Below are positions 10,462 through 22,858 of a stretch of 64,000 nt of DNA, piece after piece. The stretch is from Mytilinidion resinicola (lineage: Eukaryota > Ascomycota > Dothideomycetes > Mytilinidiales > Mytilinidiaceae). The notes under the pieces are model-generated. The model ran no database searches, was not told where the DNA came from, and saw only the letters and a program-made list of their open reading frames with translations. Numbering within the stretch: position 1 is the stretch's first letter; each line of letters starts with the position of its first letter. The position numbers and the translations under genes are program-made. Location: NCBI RefSeq assembly GCF_010093595.1, contig NW_022985442.1:660261-724260 (forward strand). The letters are read 5' to 3'.

Positions 10462-13083
10462 TATTTAAAGTATCGGCGCAGTCATAGGCAGTTCGCAGGG
10501 CATCAAGCTTCAGAGAGAAACATCTGATCCATGAATAATCTCAAGCGAACGAATAGTAAGCGCTTACCTCATCATGTCTTCCTCCATTCCGCCACTTTAG
10601 CACGCTAGAAAAAAGCACTCGCGTACAGTATTCACACTCACCTTCGGTCCCTTAAGCCACCTCCCACATCCATACTAGCATCTCAACGCCACACTCAACT
10701 ACTTTCAACAGACCTAGTGATATCATTTTCCGATGACTCAGCCTCTTTTTGAGAACCTACTTGTCAAGAGCACAGCGGAAGGCGTCGCATAGCCGCGGCT
10801 GAGGACTGGCTTCCTGGACTACTTCAACAACGCCAGCGGCCAAGAAATCATGGCAGTGCGAGCTTCGGAAGTGTCTGGGGTTCAACTAACCGCTTCGAAG
10901 ACTCCCATGGGAGTGAAAACCGGCATTGCAAATGCCTCATGGCGGAGTAAAATGCAGACAAGAAGATCTACGATGGTTAGAGTGGTTTGGTCGGTGGAAG
11001 GGGGTACAGGCTGGTCGTTTGATGATCCGCATCGAAACCGTTCGATACGAACCCGCAGTAGCTCCAAACTCAGTCCCTACCAGAAGTTAGGACTACGTTC
11101 CTACCACAATACGTTGACTTCTTGCTGACGTTCCGCTTCTTGCGCCTATACAGCGCGTCATCATCACAATTTAACTCGGAACATCCACCCATTGTATCAT
11201 CGTCCTGGGCATTTTTCTTCATTTCCCCTTTCATCACTCCTCTCTTCATCCTTTTTATGCTCCCTCCTCCCGTTGGCCTCTCCTCCCGCTTCTTATACTC
11301 CACATGGATTGATAGGGGAGAGGTTTTAAACCATTATAGGGATTCAGTAGTCTGTGCTCCCTAGGCCAACGCAGCAGCCAATCCAACCAGCCATGAAGTG
11401 CTGGCTCTAACGGTTTTCCACTCCTCCTATTCCTCCTTGAGGAAAAGAATCGAGAGTGATCCAGATGGGGGCTTTTATACCTATGGATTCTCGAAATACA
11501 AAGAGCACGTGAAAGCCACATGACATGACATCTTTTCGAACGGAAGTCCATGGCCGTGGCTAGGAAATGGGCTCCCATCTTACAAATTCATTAGGAGTAA
11601 CGTAGTCAGGCCGCCGCGGCGACAGGTTCATGTAATGTCACGTGCACATTAGAGTCCTCTAGGGGTATACAAACACCTCCAGCCCCAGGTCGCAGAGTTT
11701 CTCAGTCAAGAAGTCTGTCAAGACGAAGGGGGAATTGGTTGCAAACAGACGAATCCAGCGACGACATGGAGACATCAACTGCGGGCGTAGCGATGGGCCA
11801 TGGAGCTGTCACTACTAGCGACACATTAGTCTCATGGTGCGGTCTGTGGGCTCTAGGATTCAAAGAAGGGGTTGGTTCCAATGGTGTCGATGATGGTGTA
11901 CACCAACGACTCGCGCTCAAGTAGCTACGGAATAGTAAGAGGGCAGTGTGGTGCAGTTCAGCAACCTGCGGTTATGACTGATAATCACGATACGCCACTG
12001 GAACACCCCCGACCTCCCCTCCTTCCACATGATGAGTTTAGAACTAGAGTTTTGCAGCCGCATTATGATGTTGTCCAACTTGTTACACTACCCAACCGCG
12101 CGGAACAGCCATTGCTTGCAGCGGCCTTGAGTGCCTTTTGAGTCAAGTGCAGAACCCGATCCAATCTACGGCGTTAGTAGGAGACATGGCGCTTTATAGG
12201 CCCGATCCTAAGGGAGTCCTTCGCTTGCTCACGTGCTAAGTTTGAGCGGAGTTCTCTAATCTGGCTAAAGGGCCAGCAAAGTGAATAGTGTGGGGGTATG
12301 CGTTTCACGCTTAAGAAAGTGACAACCTTCGAAAATTTTATCTATAGCGAGCAAACATCAAAACGCAAACTTGCTGCTATATTGGTAGGCTACGGGAGTC
12401 CTGTGATCAGCATTGCGCTCTGTTCATTCGCTGAGCAGCCTTTCATCCGCTCTTCTCCTTCCACCAGGCGGATTCCCTCCATCATGTGTAGTTTCTCAAG
12501 AGGAGGAGAAATTAGAGAAGAGGGGGCAGAAGCAATGGATGCTGACCTCATAGTCCCTTCTGCTACTTTTGATAACCGCGAAGGCTGGTAGTTCAGAGCT
12601 TCCCTGGCAGGCTGTAGCTCATGAGCCTCACCGTACGGATCTAGGCCTGGCTGCAAGATGCTCCGGGCTACAGTTCCGCGCAAACGAAAGTTGAGTTCAA
12701 AGGTAATGTCTCCATGTATGAGCACGGTGCGGTGGAGTAGCATTGGGAGAGTAATTCCGGCTAAGTATCGTTTCTATAAAAGTTCCATCACGCACTTTTT
12801 GCCCAATAAAATTCTCAACACGTAGTCCCTCACCACAAACCTCCACCAATCAAACCAACCGATCTAAAGCTTCCCATCCAGATCGCAAAACCCGGGGAAA
12901 TATCTTGGCAACGGCATTCCAATGGCGTCATGACTTTTCGATCTCGAAACGCGGGCGACGCGTCTAGCGAAGCGAAGCATCTATGACGAGCATTGACGAT
13001 GAACACAGAACTAAAACCATGACATTGAAAACAAACCTCAACTAACCACCATTCCTCCAAACCCATCTCTCTCAATCCTATCC
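10462..13083. other. long intergenic region, no supportable gene
   Basis: About 2.6 kb carries only short frames on both strands. A frame starting at 10733 (MTQPLFENLLVKSTAEGVA) is broken by one TAG and then continues for about 80 codons, which may be a gene relic. The last 250 bp before 13084 are likely promoter of the next gene. No repeat array was noticed. Confidence 0.5.
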
Positions 13084-13890
13084 ATGCGCCCCTTCACTGC
13101 ATCCCTCATCTCCCGCACCCTCAAAACCAGCCCCAAAGCATCCTTCATCTCCAAAGTTTCCCGCATCACCACCGCAAAGATGACCACCTCCAATCTGACC
13201 ATCGAAAACACAAACCTCAACACCGCCCCCGGCGTCGAGCTCTCCGCGACCCAAAAGACCCTCGTCGGCAGCGTCCTCGACCTCTTCGCCGGCCGGCCTT
13301 CGCTCGAGAAACTGCAGCTCTGGTCCGACGAGGGCGTGTTCGAAGATCCCATTACTATCGCGCGCGGCCGCAAGCAGTATGAGGCGCAGTGGTACGGGCT
13401 CCAGTCCGCGTTTTCGAGCATTGAGCGCCTGTCGCACTCGATCATGTCGTCGGAGAATCCGATCTCCATTGATATGAAGACGAAGTATACCGTGAAGGGG
13501 ATTAATAAGGAACAAACGATTGAGAGCATTGTGAATATTTTTACGTCCGAGGACGGGCAGAAGATCGTGAAGGTGGAGGATAAGTGGAATGGGGAGCTGC
13601 CGGATAGCTCGATCAAAGATGTGAGTATTTTGAGCTTGTGGTCGTGGGTGCATTGGGTGGAGGGTTGGGCGTGGTGGGGATGGAGTTTGGCGTGGGAGAC
13701 GAGGGTTTGGAGGGTGGGTTGATGAGTTTTGTATTGTTGATGATGTTGTGGCGGAATGGGGATATGGAAAGGAATCCACGTCGCTAACTTGTGTGAATAG
13801 GCCTTCCGGAAGATCAATGCGGTAACGGTGCCGAAGATGATCAGCGTGCCGAAGAGTAAAGAGGAGGATGCTAAGAGAGGTAACGCTTGA
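13084..13890 (+). CDS. NTF2-like (SnoaL-type) protein with mitochondrial-type presequence
   Basis: Exons 13084-13620 and 13801-13890, joined by a phase-0 intron (gtgagt...tag, 180 nt), give 208 aa. Residues 1-32 are rich in Arg, Ser and Lys with no acidic residue, resembling a mitochondrial targeting peptide. A second Met at residue 33 (MTTSNLT) could be the start of a cytosolic form. The body (SATQKTLVGSVLDLFAG, SDEGVFEDPITIARGRKQYE, then strands ending KVEDKWNGELPDSS) has the order of an NTF2-like fold, where helices precede curved strands. The family is widespread in ascomycetes without a firm function; catalytic residues cannot be assigned. The C-terminal exon adds a basic tail (KINAVTVPKM). 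Confidence 0.72.
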
Positions 13891-14129
13891 AATTCGGGCG
13901 TAGTAGCAGTAGCAAGATGTAAGTCGTATGGAGGATCTGTGCTTGATTGGGACGGATGAATGAGTTTGAGAGGCGCTAGAAGCTCAGCAATTGTATAATA
14001 TGTATTCATGGAATGAATGATGTTTGAGACCTGTAATAACAACCTCGAATGACCATGAAATCCGATGTAGTGAAAAACATCACAGGGTATCTCCATCTCC
14101 AACCTCATCGGTATCGATCTCAAAACGCC

Positions 14130-14800
14130 GAAGTAATCTCCATTTATAAGTTCATTCCATCTTCATCCTTTTCTTCGTTCTGTTGAAATCGGCCTACGTT
14201 TTGACGAACTACCTACCTGCCAACGGGGCAACTCCTGACAGCGGCATCAAGCGACCAAAAATGAATCTGAAGTCCGTAATTTCATCTCCTGACAGTGGTG
14301 CCAAGCGGGCAGGAGTAAAGCCCGAGCATTAAGATCTTCACCTACCTCTAAATCGCCTAGTGCTCACGATGTAAAGGCGAACGTAGTAGAAATCAGACTA
14401 GCTTTTGGTTAGCCGGGCCCCTGACAACGGGGCTGCTCCTGACAGTGGTATCTAGCTTCTAAAGTAGCACGAGAGCAGTGCTCGTATCCGTATGGCCAAA
14501 CTTGCAGCTGCTCCGACGCAATTTCAAGGCTCCCGCATTAGAATTGGACTACCCTTTGACTGGCTGGCTATCTGTTTGCTGAGCCACTCCTTGAAGTGGT
14601 GTTGAGCGAGCAAGAGAGAACACTGAGCACGTCTATTTACTACTACCCAGTTTCTAAGACTCCGGACACGATGTCAATGTCAACACAGCGGAAATAAGAC
14701 AACCTTTTGACTGACCCTGCCGATATTGGAGGTCATGATTAGCCAGGAGATGAGGATGTCGAGTTAGGCGTATGTCGCATAATCGATCAAGAGCCGATCG
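14130..14800 (+). repeat. cluster of degenerate dispersed repeat units
   Basis: Several relatives of the 3.9-kb unit occur here. CTCCTGACAGCGGCATCAAGCG is at about 14230, CTCCTGACAGTGGTGCCAAG at about 14285, CTCCTGACAGTGGTATCTAG at about 14435 (followed by GAGCAGTGCTCGTATCCGTA), and ACTCCTTGAAGTGGTGTTGA at about 14583. Between them CACGATGTAAAGG-like words recur. The copies are more diverged than those at 3.9-4.4 kb. The cluster lies just 3' of STN1. Confidence 0.6.
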
Positions 14801-14850
14801 ACAACTTCTTGAACCATTTGGAAATCTCAGCTTTCCTCATTGAGACTCTA

Positions 14851-15996
14851 TCATATCAACGCCCCTTCATTGAACACCTTCTCTTTTTCCCTTCTCTTCA
14901 GCTCCTCTCGCTCCTCCCATCGCCTGACCTCTGTCGCCCATTTCCTCTCTTTCTCCTCTGCCTCCCTCTTCTTCTTCCGATCATACTCTGCTTTCTTCCG
15001 GGTATACTCCGCCTGTCGCTTTTGTTCTTGTTTAACCTGCTCATCGACCTTCCTTCGCGCCCTCGAACTCAACCGCCACGGTTTGCTGAGCACAGTCTGC
15101 CGGTATTTCGACGTATCGGTCCATGCCTGCACTTCCTCGTTCGTATCTTTGATAACCCAGATTCGCTTGATTTCCACCTGCATCTCGTTCCTGAACCTCC
15201 CGATCGTACACTTCGCTTTTACGACGGAGCCGACGTCAATCGTAGTTCCATCGACAAGGACATCGAAGGTACCAAGAGTGGATATGACTTCTACGTTTCC
15301 GATGGTGGTTTCACGCACCCCAGCTGCTGTCATTGCCTGAATTGCCTCTGGAATTGTCGGTGGCCTTGACTTGCTGGATTTATTGACCCCGATTGCATTT
15401 TCCCAAAATGAGTCGCCGAAATATGGACTCTCCAATGCCGAGGTTTCCAATCTTGAACTCTCAGCATTTGCATATGCTGGTCTTCTCGACTTTGGTTTCT
15501 GGAGGGTATATTTTTCGGGGTGCTCCTGGGCATCGCGCGAGACAATGTCCCTAGGCTCCACGCGGGTTATCTTCGCTTCGATAGTCGAGCCGCTGTGGTC
15601 GTCGAGGTTGAGGATTACGTATTTGCTTATTTGTTCGATGCCGACGACTGTGGCTATGAGACGGACGTAGCGGATGGGATGGTTGAGGTGGAAGTAGACG
15701 CTTTGGGCTAGTAATCGGGAATAAGTCAGCACAATTCGACGAATTTTGAGATAATGAGACATTCGAGACAAGATCAAATTAATTAAATAACAAAAGGCTC
15801 AATTCTGAGTGCAGTGGCGCATTGTGGTAGTAAGTTCGTGTTGGAGTAGATACGTACCCTCGAACTCCGGCACAGTCCTCAGCCCATGCACATCGCGGAC
15901 GGTCAGCTTAGCCCAGTCATTGTATGTCGGCGAAGCGCGGAAGTAGAAGGCCGGATAGATGGGGGCGTCCTTGTTGGCAGCCAGCAGCGTGGTCAT
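14851..15996 (-). CDS. STN1: STN1, telomere-capping OB-fold protein
   Basis: Exons 15996-15858 and 15707-14851 with a 150-nt intron (gtacgt...tag) encode 331 aa. The N terminus has the Stn1 signature: YPAFYFRASPTYNDWAKLTV, then DVHGLR, then across the splice junction SVYFHLNHPIRYVRL and VVGIEQISKYVILNLDD, the start of the OB fold that continues to about residue 210. The C-terminal third is a highly charged coiled coil (Lys/Arg/Glu, residues about 240-325). Stn1 works with Ten1 (and Cdc13/CTC1 where present) on the telomeric single-stranded overhang. No C-terminal winged-helix pair is seen, so the protein resembles the shorter fission-yeast-like form. The splice restores the expected residues between EFE and QSVYFH. 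Confidence 0.88.
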
Positions 15997-16959
15997 GTCA
16001 TGTTGTGGTGAGATGTATGTATTGAGGTGCGGTGGTTGTCAGTGTGAGAGAGGGGAACCGTGGAAGACGCGATTGCGAGAAAGCCACTCTCGCCTGGTCA
16101 CGTGAATCAACTTATGCCTCCCTTGCAAAGACCAGCGAATCACATTCACGGTCTTGAAGCTCGAGCTCCGATGGAAAAGGCTGACAGTGATTTGCTGCCC
16201 TACTCTTGGCTGCAGAATCGACGCTGCATCATGCTGCACACTATCCGGAAGAGCCGCCGACATGGGCGAAATCAAGGCCATGCACATCCTGCTTTCCCAT
16301 CCCCACCGTCTCCACCATGCCCTCCTCTCTGTCAATCTGTACTGCTGGCCTCGGCAGCCCTGGAAACTCAAGATGCCGCGGCCGGGCTTCCATGGCAAAC
16401 AGCTCATCACCACTTCTCACCGCTCCAATATCGCCGCTGACAGCTGGCTAGCAAACAGCCAATTCGACCGCGGAGCAAGCGGCTCAAGGACCACCCTGAC
16501 ACCCGCCCTGCTAACACGACTTCTCGTAGCAATGGAAGGCGAGTTTGCAAGGCGGTCGGTGCCCCCTCGTCCGGGAAGCTTGGTGGGGGGAGGGCAGCAT
16601 GACCTACGAGGCTGATCTGACCACCATCTCAAGCTTGCCTGTTGCTTGCTCGCGCCGGCCAAGGTCTGGATCTAGCTAGCTAGCTACCAGGTGATAAGGT
16701 GGGTTGGGGCTTGTTTTAAGGTGTGGATGCGCCGGAGCTGGAGCTTGGAGCTAGAAGCTGTGCCCCTCATCCCGCAAGCTTCATTTCTGACGCTGTTGAG
16801 CTTCGAGGTGAAGTTTGAGAAGCGTGAGGCTTGTATTCTTGTCTTATTTCTTTGCTTCAGCTCTTAGCAAGAGATGTCACTTTCTTCATAATCCTATTGC
16901 TCAACCTCGTACCCCATAATCGTCATCGCGAAGCTCTCGAAGCTCCCAAAGATTAAAAA
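15997..16959. other. divergent intergenic region between STN1 and the secreted-protein gene
   Basis: This 960-bp interval should hold the promoters of both flanking genes. There are several overlapping frames of 80-150 codons on both strands (16.04-16.66 kb) but none has a recognisable domain, good start context or introns, so I read it as GC-rich regulatory DNA. A CTAG-rich run, with GCTAGC repeated, occurs at about 16675. Confidence 0.5.
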
Positions 16960-17757
16960 ATGAAGCTCTCTAACGTCACCACCATCCTCCTAGCCCTCCT
17001 CACACCCTCGGTATTTACTCTCTCGAATCGAAACATAGTACAGAACCCAGAGCTCCTCTCTCCTCGACAAAACACCTACGCGCCCTTCTCCGGCGCAATC
17101 TACATCGTCTATCCCAATGGCCAGCAAGTCAACCAAGCGAGCACAAATATGTGCCCGTCATACGCCTCTGTGAGCTGCAGCAGCATTAATCAGCCGAGTT
17201 GGTACTACGTCCTCTCCTATTACCCCCAACCGCAATCCTCCGCACCTCTCCAGTGCCCTCAGACGCCCCAGAGCAGCCTACAAACTCCACAACAGCCTTG
17301 TGCAATCTAAAGCTCCATTCCGAGCGTACTCCAACTGAACACACCAAACTAACACCCCCCCAGGTGCTGTCCCACCTCCTACACCTGCGCCCTCCCCTCC
17401 TCTTCTTCTGGCATAATCGGCTGCTGCCCGCCTAACACCTCCTGCGGCGGCGCCGTCAACGCCGCAGCCGTGACTACTATCACCGTCCAAAACGTCGTCA
17501 CCAATACGCCTGTGAACTACCAGAGTACTGTGTACGTGCAGGCGTACACGACGACAGAGGCGGCGGGCGGCAACATCTACAACGGATATTGCAGTACCCT
17601 AACAGAGAACGGGCCAGGGCTACCGACGACGAGGCAGGGGGGTTGTGGGACTATTTTGATTGTGAATGGGGCGGATGTTGTGAGAGCAGCGCTGGGGTTT
17701 GTGGGGATGGTCGAGGCGGTGGTGGTGGGGATGGTGTTGTTTATGGGGAGGATGTGA
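16960..17757 (+). CDS. secreted Cys-rich protein, probably GPI-anchored
   Basis: Exons 16960-17201 and 17364-17757 with a 162-nt intron (gtacta...cag) give 211 aa. Residues 1-22 form a clear signal peptide (MKLSNVTTILLALLTPSVFT). The mature part begins with a Pro/Asn-rich segment and then a Cys-rich module: MCPSYASVSCSS, W|CCPTSYTC across the splice, GCCPPNTSCGG. A Thr/Val-rich stretch follows, and the protein ends in a hydrophobic tail (AALGFVGMVEAVVVGMVLFM) preceded by NGAD, fitting a GPI-attachment signal. Such proteins sit in the cell wall or plasma membrane of filamentous fungi; the function is unknown. Joining the exons at TG|G restores a Trp directly before the CC motif. Confidence 0.75.
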
Positions 17758-19303
17758 TCAGGCCTTCGATTGAGGGCGTGTGGGTGGTACTTTTCGGAGG
17801 GCAGGCGTGGAGTTGGACGACTACTGGACGTTTTATGGGCTTAGAAGAGGGATATTGAGTACTCCTAATCTGTACGCTATACGAAATCACGAGTAATACG
17901 ACGCAAATTCACAGTATAACCACCGGCCCCTAGCTTAGGGGTCCTAATCTAGTACCACTCGTCCCACGTGACTTCCTGGTTCCTCACTAGCACCTCTAGA
18001 AACTCCTCGAGGAACTATCAGAACCCCCAAGCCTACAGCTCTAGAGCTCCAGAGTGCAGCTTGCTCATGGAGTGAGCAAAATCCCAGGCCAGCCAACGTA
18101 TGTGCAACAACGTGCGACTGCCGCCAGCATGGTGTGCAAAAGCGATTGGCTGCTCGATATATGGTGTACAATGGTTGAGGGGGAGATCACCATGGGTGGA
18201 AGTGGGGGATCAAACGCGATTTAAAGCGCATGCATGGTGTGCAAAAACCCGCGTCAAGCTTCGCCATGGGGGCAGTGGGAGGGGGTGGTGGAGCAACAAC
18301 AACAGAAAGACCCTGGCCGATGGGTGGAGGGAAAGGGGGGTATGTTGGTGATGATTGTCGTTGTTTCTACGTGAGCGTGGTTGTGATAAGCAAACTGGTG
18401 GGATCTTAATCTATAACTTGCGTGATAGCTGTGCCGTATCTGCACGTTCACTAGATGCGCCGCATCACCACTTTTGTTCATTGAACCACCGATTCCGCCG
18501 ATTCATAGAGCTGTGTGGTACTCCACCCACGCTCCATAGTGGTTCAACGCGATCTGACTGACCATGCGCTTCCACCAACGTTCCTAACACCCATGAGGCG
18601 ATTGACCAGTTCCTGTTGATTTCCAGCCGAACTCCACCCCACAGCCATGGTAGAGGATGAAGATGGCTTTTACAAGGAAAGTCTAGGGGCTTTGCTCGGG
18701 AAGGAAATGTCTTAGAGGACTCCCGGGCTTTAAGTAGTAGAAAGGAAACTAACTCAGCACGTTGATTAGGGGATGTAACGTGACGGCTAGGCGTTGTTCG
18801 TGTAAAATGAGGAGATGATGGGAAGTGGGGATTTGGGGGTGCTGAATCGTGAAGAGTAGCTTAGAAATGGTGAGAAAGGGGAAGACCTTGGGACACCCTT
18901 GAAAGACCCAAGATGAGCACCACTCTCATTGCCCGGGCCCCCAATTCGAATTGAATTTGGGCCTCTAGTCTTACGATGGCTGAAAATCGGTCTCTACAGG
19001 CTTCTACTCTGACGATGCGCTGAATTTGGAGCCGTGACATTGCTGTTCTGGTAGAGTCTTAAATGCCGGCTGGAACTCCTAGACAATCATCGGATCGTGC
19101 GATTCCCATCTAAAGGATCAAGAAACAAGGAATAGGGGTCGATATTTACAATATCCTGCGAGTCTCGATGATGCCGGCTCTGCCCTGTGGAAATAAGACC
19201 CCGAAATCTTGGCAAAGCTCGGGCTCACAAAAAATAAATCCACCACCACCGAGTCCTTCACCACTCCTCCACCACCTCTCCCACTCCAGCTCCCTCCCTC
19301 ACA
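17758..19303. other. intergenic region, no supportable gene
   Basis: About 1.5 kb. The 15-mer GCATGGTGTGCAAAA occurs twice (about 18128 and 18235). No domain-bearing frame is seen. The last 80 bp before 19304 are CACC/CTCC-rich, consistent with the UTP15 core promoter and leader. Confidence 0.5.
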
Positions 19304-21066
19304 ATGGCCGCCGAAGTGCAGCCCCTCCAGCGGGTGAAGTTCCCCACAGGGCCATCCGCGACAACGCCCGAGCAAAAGTACTGGAACTCCTTCACCAACG
19401 ACCTGCAGCTCTCCGCGCCGAACAACACCGCCATCACCTCCATCTCCTTCCCTCCGCCCCCTACACGCATCTCCGCGTCGCCGCCCGCCGAAACCTTCGC
19501 CGTGACCTCCGGCCCGCGCATCCAGGTCTTCTCCTCCAAGACGCGGAAGCTCGTGAAGACGATCTCGCGCTTCAGCGTCGAGGACGTCGCGCACAGCGGG
19601 ACCATCCGCCGCGATGGGCGGATCCTCGTGGCGGGCGGCGAGACGGGCGCGATCCAGACCTTCGACATCAGCTCGCGCGCCATCTTGAAGACGTGGAAGG
19701 AGCACAAGCAGCCGGTGTGGGTGACGCAGTGGCATCCGGACAAACTGACGACGTTGATGAGCGCGAGCGATGACACGACGGTGCGGCTGTGGGATCTGCC
19801 GTCGGATGCGAGTACGCACACGTTTTACGGGCATCATGATTATGTGCGCTCGGGGGCGTTCATGCCGAAGCAGGCGAGCGGGTTGTTGGTTAGTGGGAGC
19901 TATGATCAGACGGTGCGGTTGTGGGATCCGAGAACGCCGGGGAAGGAGGTTATGATCTTTAATATGGGGTCGATGGTTGAGGCGGTGCTGCCGATGCCGT
20001 CTGCGACGACGGTGTTGGCGGCGGGGGGGAATCAGATTGCCGTGTTGGATTTGGTGGGTGCGAGGACGCTGGAGCTGCTGGAGAATCACCAGAAGACTGT
20101 TACGTGTCTGGCGCTTGCGAATGATGGAAAGAGAGTGCTGAGTGGAGGACTCGATGGCCATGTCAAGGTGTTTGAGACGGCCGCATGGAACGTGGTCGCT
20201 GGTTTCAAGTATCCCAGCCCGGTGTTGTCGCTGTCCGTTATCAGTTCTGGCGCTGCGAGGGAGGACAGACATCTGGCCGTTGGTATGGAGTCTGGACTGC
20301 TGTCTGTCAAGACTCGGTTGTCAGGCCAGCAAAAAGCACTCGCCAAGGAGCGAGAGAAAGAGATGGCAGCTTTGATGGACGGGAAAATCGACGAGTACGA
20401 CAAGAAGTCATTGAAACGCAAAAGGGGGAAAGGCTGGGAGAAGCGGCTTCGAGGCAAAGACTACACCGGCGAAGGCGCCGACATCATCATCAAAGGCAAC
20501 GATAGAGGCAAGATCAAGAATCTCGCGAACTGGGAGCTATCGTTACGCGCTGGGAAGTACGAAACGGCGCTTGACCAGGTGTTGGAGTCAAAAGTATGTA
20601 TTACACTTCTTTCTTCTAATACCACTCATCCCCTACTCCCAATGCCCTTCCAGTTCCAGTCCCTTTCAAACCCTCCCTCCCCACTCCCCACCCAACCCTC
20701 TACTCCACCAACCCCTACTAACCCCCCCAGTCCCCCAACCGCCTCCAAGACACCACCACCCTCCTCACGACCCTGCGCCACCGCTCCGCCCTCCGCACCG
20801 CCCTCTCCAACCGCGACGAACTCACCCTGCAGCCCATCCTGCGCTGGATCAACACGACCCTCGCGCAGCAGCCGCGCCTCATCAACCTCACCGCAGACGT
20901 GATCCTGCTCGTCATCGACCTCTACGCCGACTACCTCTCGCAATCCCCCGAGACGCAGCAGCTGTTCACGGACCTGTGCACGGCGGTGCGCAACGGGCTC
21001 GAGGCGAGCCAGGTGGCGAATCGGGTCGCGGGCATGGTGGATATGCTTGTGAATGGGTATGCGTGA
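19304..21066 (+). CDS. UTP15: UTP15, small-subunit processome WD40 protein
   Basis: Exons 19304-20593 and 20731-21066 with a 137-nt intron give 541 aa, the usual size for fungal Utp15. The N terminus (LQRVKFPTGPSATTPEQKYW) is characteristic. WD40 blades follow at about residues 60-340, with clear SASDDTTVRLWDLPSDA and VSGSYDQTVRLWDPRTPG repeats. A basic linker (KKSLKRKRGKGWEKRLRGKD) precedes the helical Utp15 C-terminal domain, which is completed by exon 2 (SPNRLQDTTTLLTTLRHRSA to NGYA). Utp15 belongs to the t-UTP/UtpA subcomplex that acts in pre-18S rRNA transcription and processing in the nucleolus. ATG context CACAATGGCC is strong. It is convergent with the uL22m gene. Confidence 0.94.
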
Positions 21067-21579
21067 TGTGGGGGGTTGTGTTGTTGGCTTTCTTCGGTGA
21101 TGCGGGAGTTTAGTGTGGTGGGGCTTGGATTTTTCGGGTTTGTGTTTGGCATAGCGATGGAGTTTTTTAGGGGTTGGTTGGGACTTTCGGGGGATGGGTA
21201 TATATGCTGTGAGGGGAGCAACCAGACTCTTTGGACTTGGTTCCCCTTGTTTAGCTGCTTTTGGTGGTCTCTTCGTACTTTTGAACAGAGCCCACGTTTG
21301 AGCCACTGTGCAGATCAGAGGTGAATGAAATGACCGGTATGAGACTTCCTTGGCTGAAACGCGCAACCATTTGTGATCAAAGTAGGGGAGAATGGCAAAT
21401 GCAAGCAGCAAAGGGGCGTAGTCAGGAAGAAGTCTTATTGTACAAGGTTTCTACAAGCCCGGCCTATGCTACACGCCGATATACAGAGGGGGCCCAGGTA
21501 GAGAGCTACCCTCGAGACATCTACCCAGTTTTCTAGCTTTCACCACGCTCACCACTCCCTTCATTGTCTTCTCAAGGGA
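21067..21579. other. convergent 3' intergenic region
   Basis: This 510-bp spacer lies between the 3' ends of UTP15 (+) and the uL22m gene (-). It should hold both 3' UTRs. No gene or repeat is apparent. Confidence 0.5.
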
Positions 21580-22329
21580 CTACCACAAAGCATACTGCCT
21601 CTGGGCCGTGATGGGCCGATCGGGAAGCTGAACCCAGAGCTTGCGATTGTCGCGCTTCTTCTTATACTCCTCGCTAAGCCGGATACGCGTCGCCTCTTCC
21701 TTGAGCACGAACGAGATACCTATCACAACGAATTAGCACCCGTCAACCCGCACCCCATCAACACAGGAACCAAAAAAACTCACTCGTCGTCGGATGCCTC
21801 AACACATCCGCCCTGCCCCTCGCCCTCGCCATCATGCTCTTCGCATACGCGCCCCTGCCCACCCACGCCTGCTCCACATACATCTCGGTCCGATCCCGGA
21901 CCACCCTCTTCCTCCCGTGCCTATCCTCGACCTCGACCGCGCCGCCCGTCCTCCCCTCGGCCTTCCCCAGCCCCATCCCATGCTTGACCACAGCCGCATC
22001 CCGCGCCATCTCCAGCGCCCGCAGCACCTCGCGCGCGACCTTCTTCTTGCTAAACCGCATCTGCACCAGCGCCTGCGCGACGGGCTTGCCCGCGATCTGG
22101 TTCGCCAGCTTCGTCAGCTTCTTGACCGAGGTGTTGAGGAACGGCGACTTGAAGTCCGCGCGCCGCTCCGTGCGCGCCAGCAGCTCGGTCTTGGACAGCC
22201 GCCCGCGGCGCGCGATGGTGCGGATGACGCGCTTGCGCTCCCAGCGGCGGCGGGCGGCGGGGTTGGGGTCGAGGGCGAAGGCGGCGATGCGGCGGTCGAG
22301 GAGCTTGGCGGGCTCGTCAGCGTCTTGTT

Positions 22330-22360
<31 letters not shown>

Positions 22361-22858
22361 CGTGGTGGGCTGTTCCTCTGCGGGTTCGGTGGTGGAGGGC
22401 AGGCCCGGCGCGTCGGTCTGGTAGAGCCTGTCGAGCTTGGCGCGGCGCTCCAGGACGGCCTTTTCGGCGGCGGTGCGCTCCGGCACGACGTCGAAGATGG
22501 AGGTTGGAGGCAGGGAGCCCGGGGGCACGAAGGGCCGCGGCGCGATGGCTGCGGTTTTGGAGGTGGGCTTGGGTTTGCTGGCTTCCTGCTTGGCGTTGTA
22601 TTGCGCGAGGATGGGGTTCCAGTTCTGCTCGGAGGTGGCGGCGTCATCGTGGTTGTCGGCCTTCTTGGTGGTCTTCTTGTCGTTCTTCTTGTCGGCGTTC
22701 CGGGGGGCGGAGGAGGTGAGGGTGCGGATGGGGAGGAAGGCGGTGCGGAGGCCATTGAGCACGGCGGCTGCGGCATTGTCAACTCAGGTCATCAGCATCG
22801 GGGAGGGAGCGGGCGCACCTGGCCGGGCCAGCTGTCGAGAGGGTATCCGCATGCTCAT
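21580..22858 (-). CDS. MRPL22: mitochondrial large-subunit ribosomal protein uL22m
   Basis: Three exons, 22858-22819 (40 nt), 22767-21784 and 21719-21580, encode 387 aa. The tiny first exon gives MSMRIPSRQLARPA, which continues into VLNGLRTAFLPIRTLTSSAP, a typical Arg/Ser mitochondrial presequence. No in-frame ATG exists just upstream in exon 2, so the 51-nt first intron is needed. A low-complexity linker follows, including an Ala tract encoded by a GCC/GCG run near 22330-22362. The uL22 core lies in the C-terminal half (FKSPFLNTSVKKLTKLANQI, AQALVQMRFSKKKVAREVLR). The last exon supplies TRIRLSEEYKKKRDNRKLWV and the usual YALW-type end. It acts in the mitoribosome near the exit tunnel. Confidence 0.9.

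Noticed and set aside
13038..14123. A 361-codon open frame on the minus strand
   Set aside because: It lies antisense to the NTF2-like gene, has no domain, and the plus-strand model has a signal-bearing start, an intron and conserved sequence.
19118..20272. A 384-codon minus-strand frame over UTP15
   Set aside because: Arg/His-rich shadow of GC-rich WD40 coding sequence; UTP15 on the plus strand is unmistakable.
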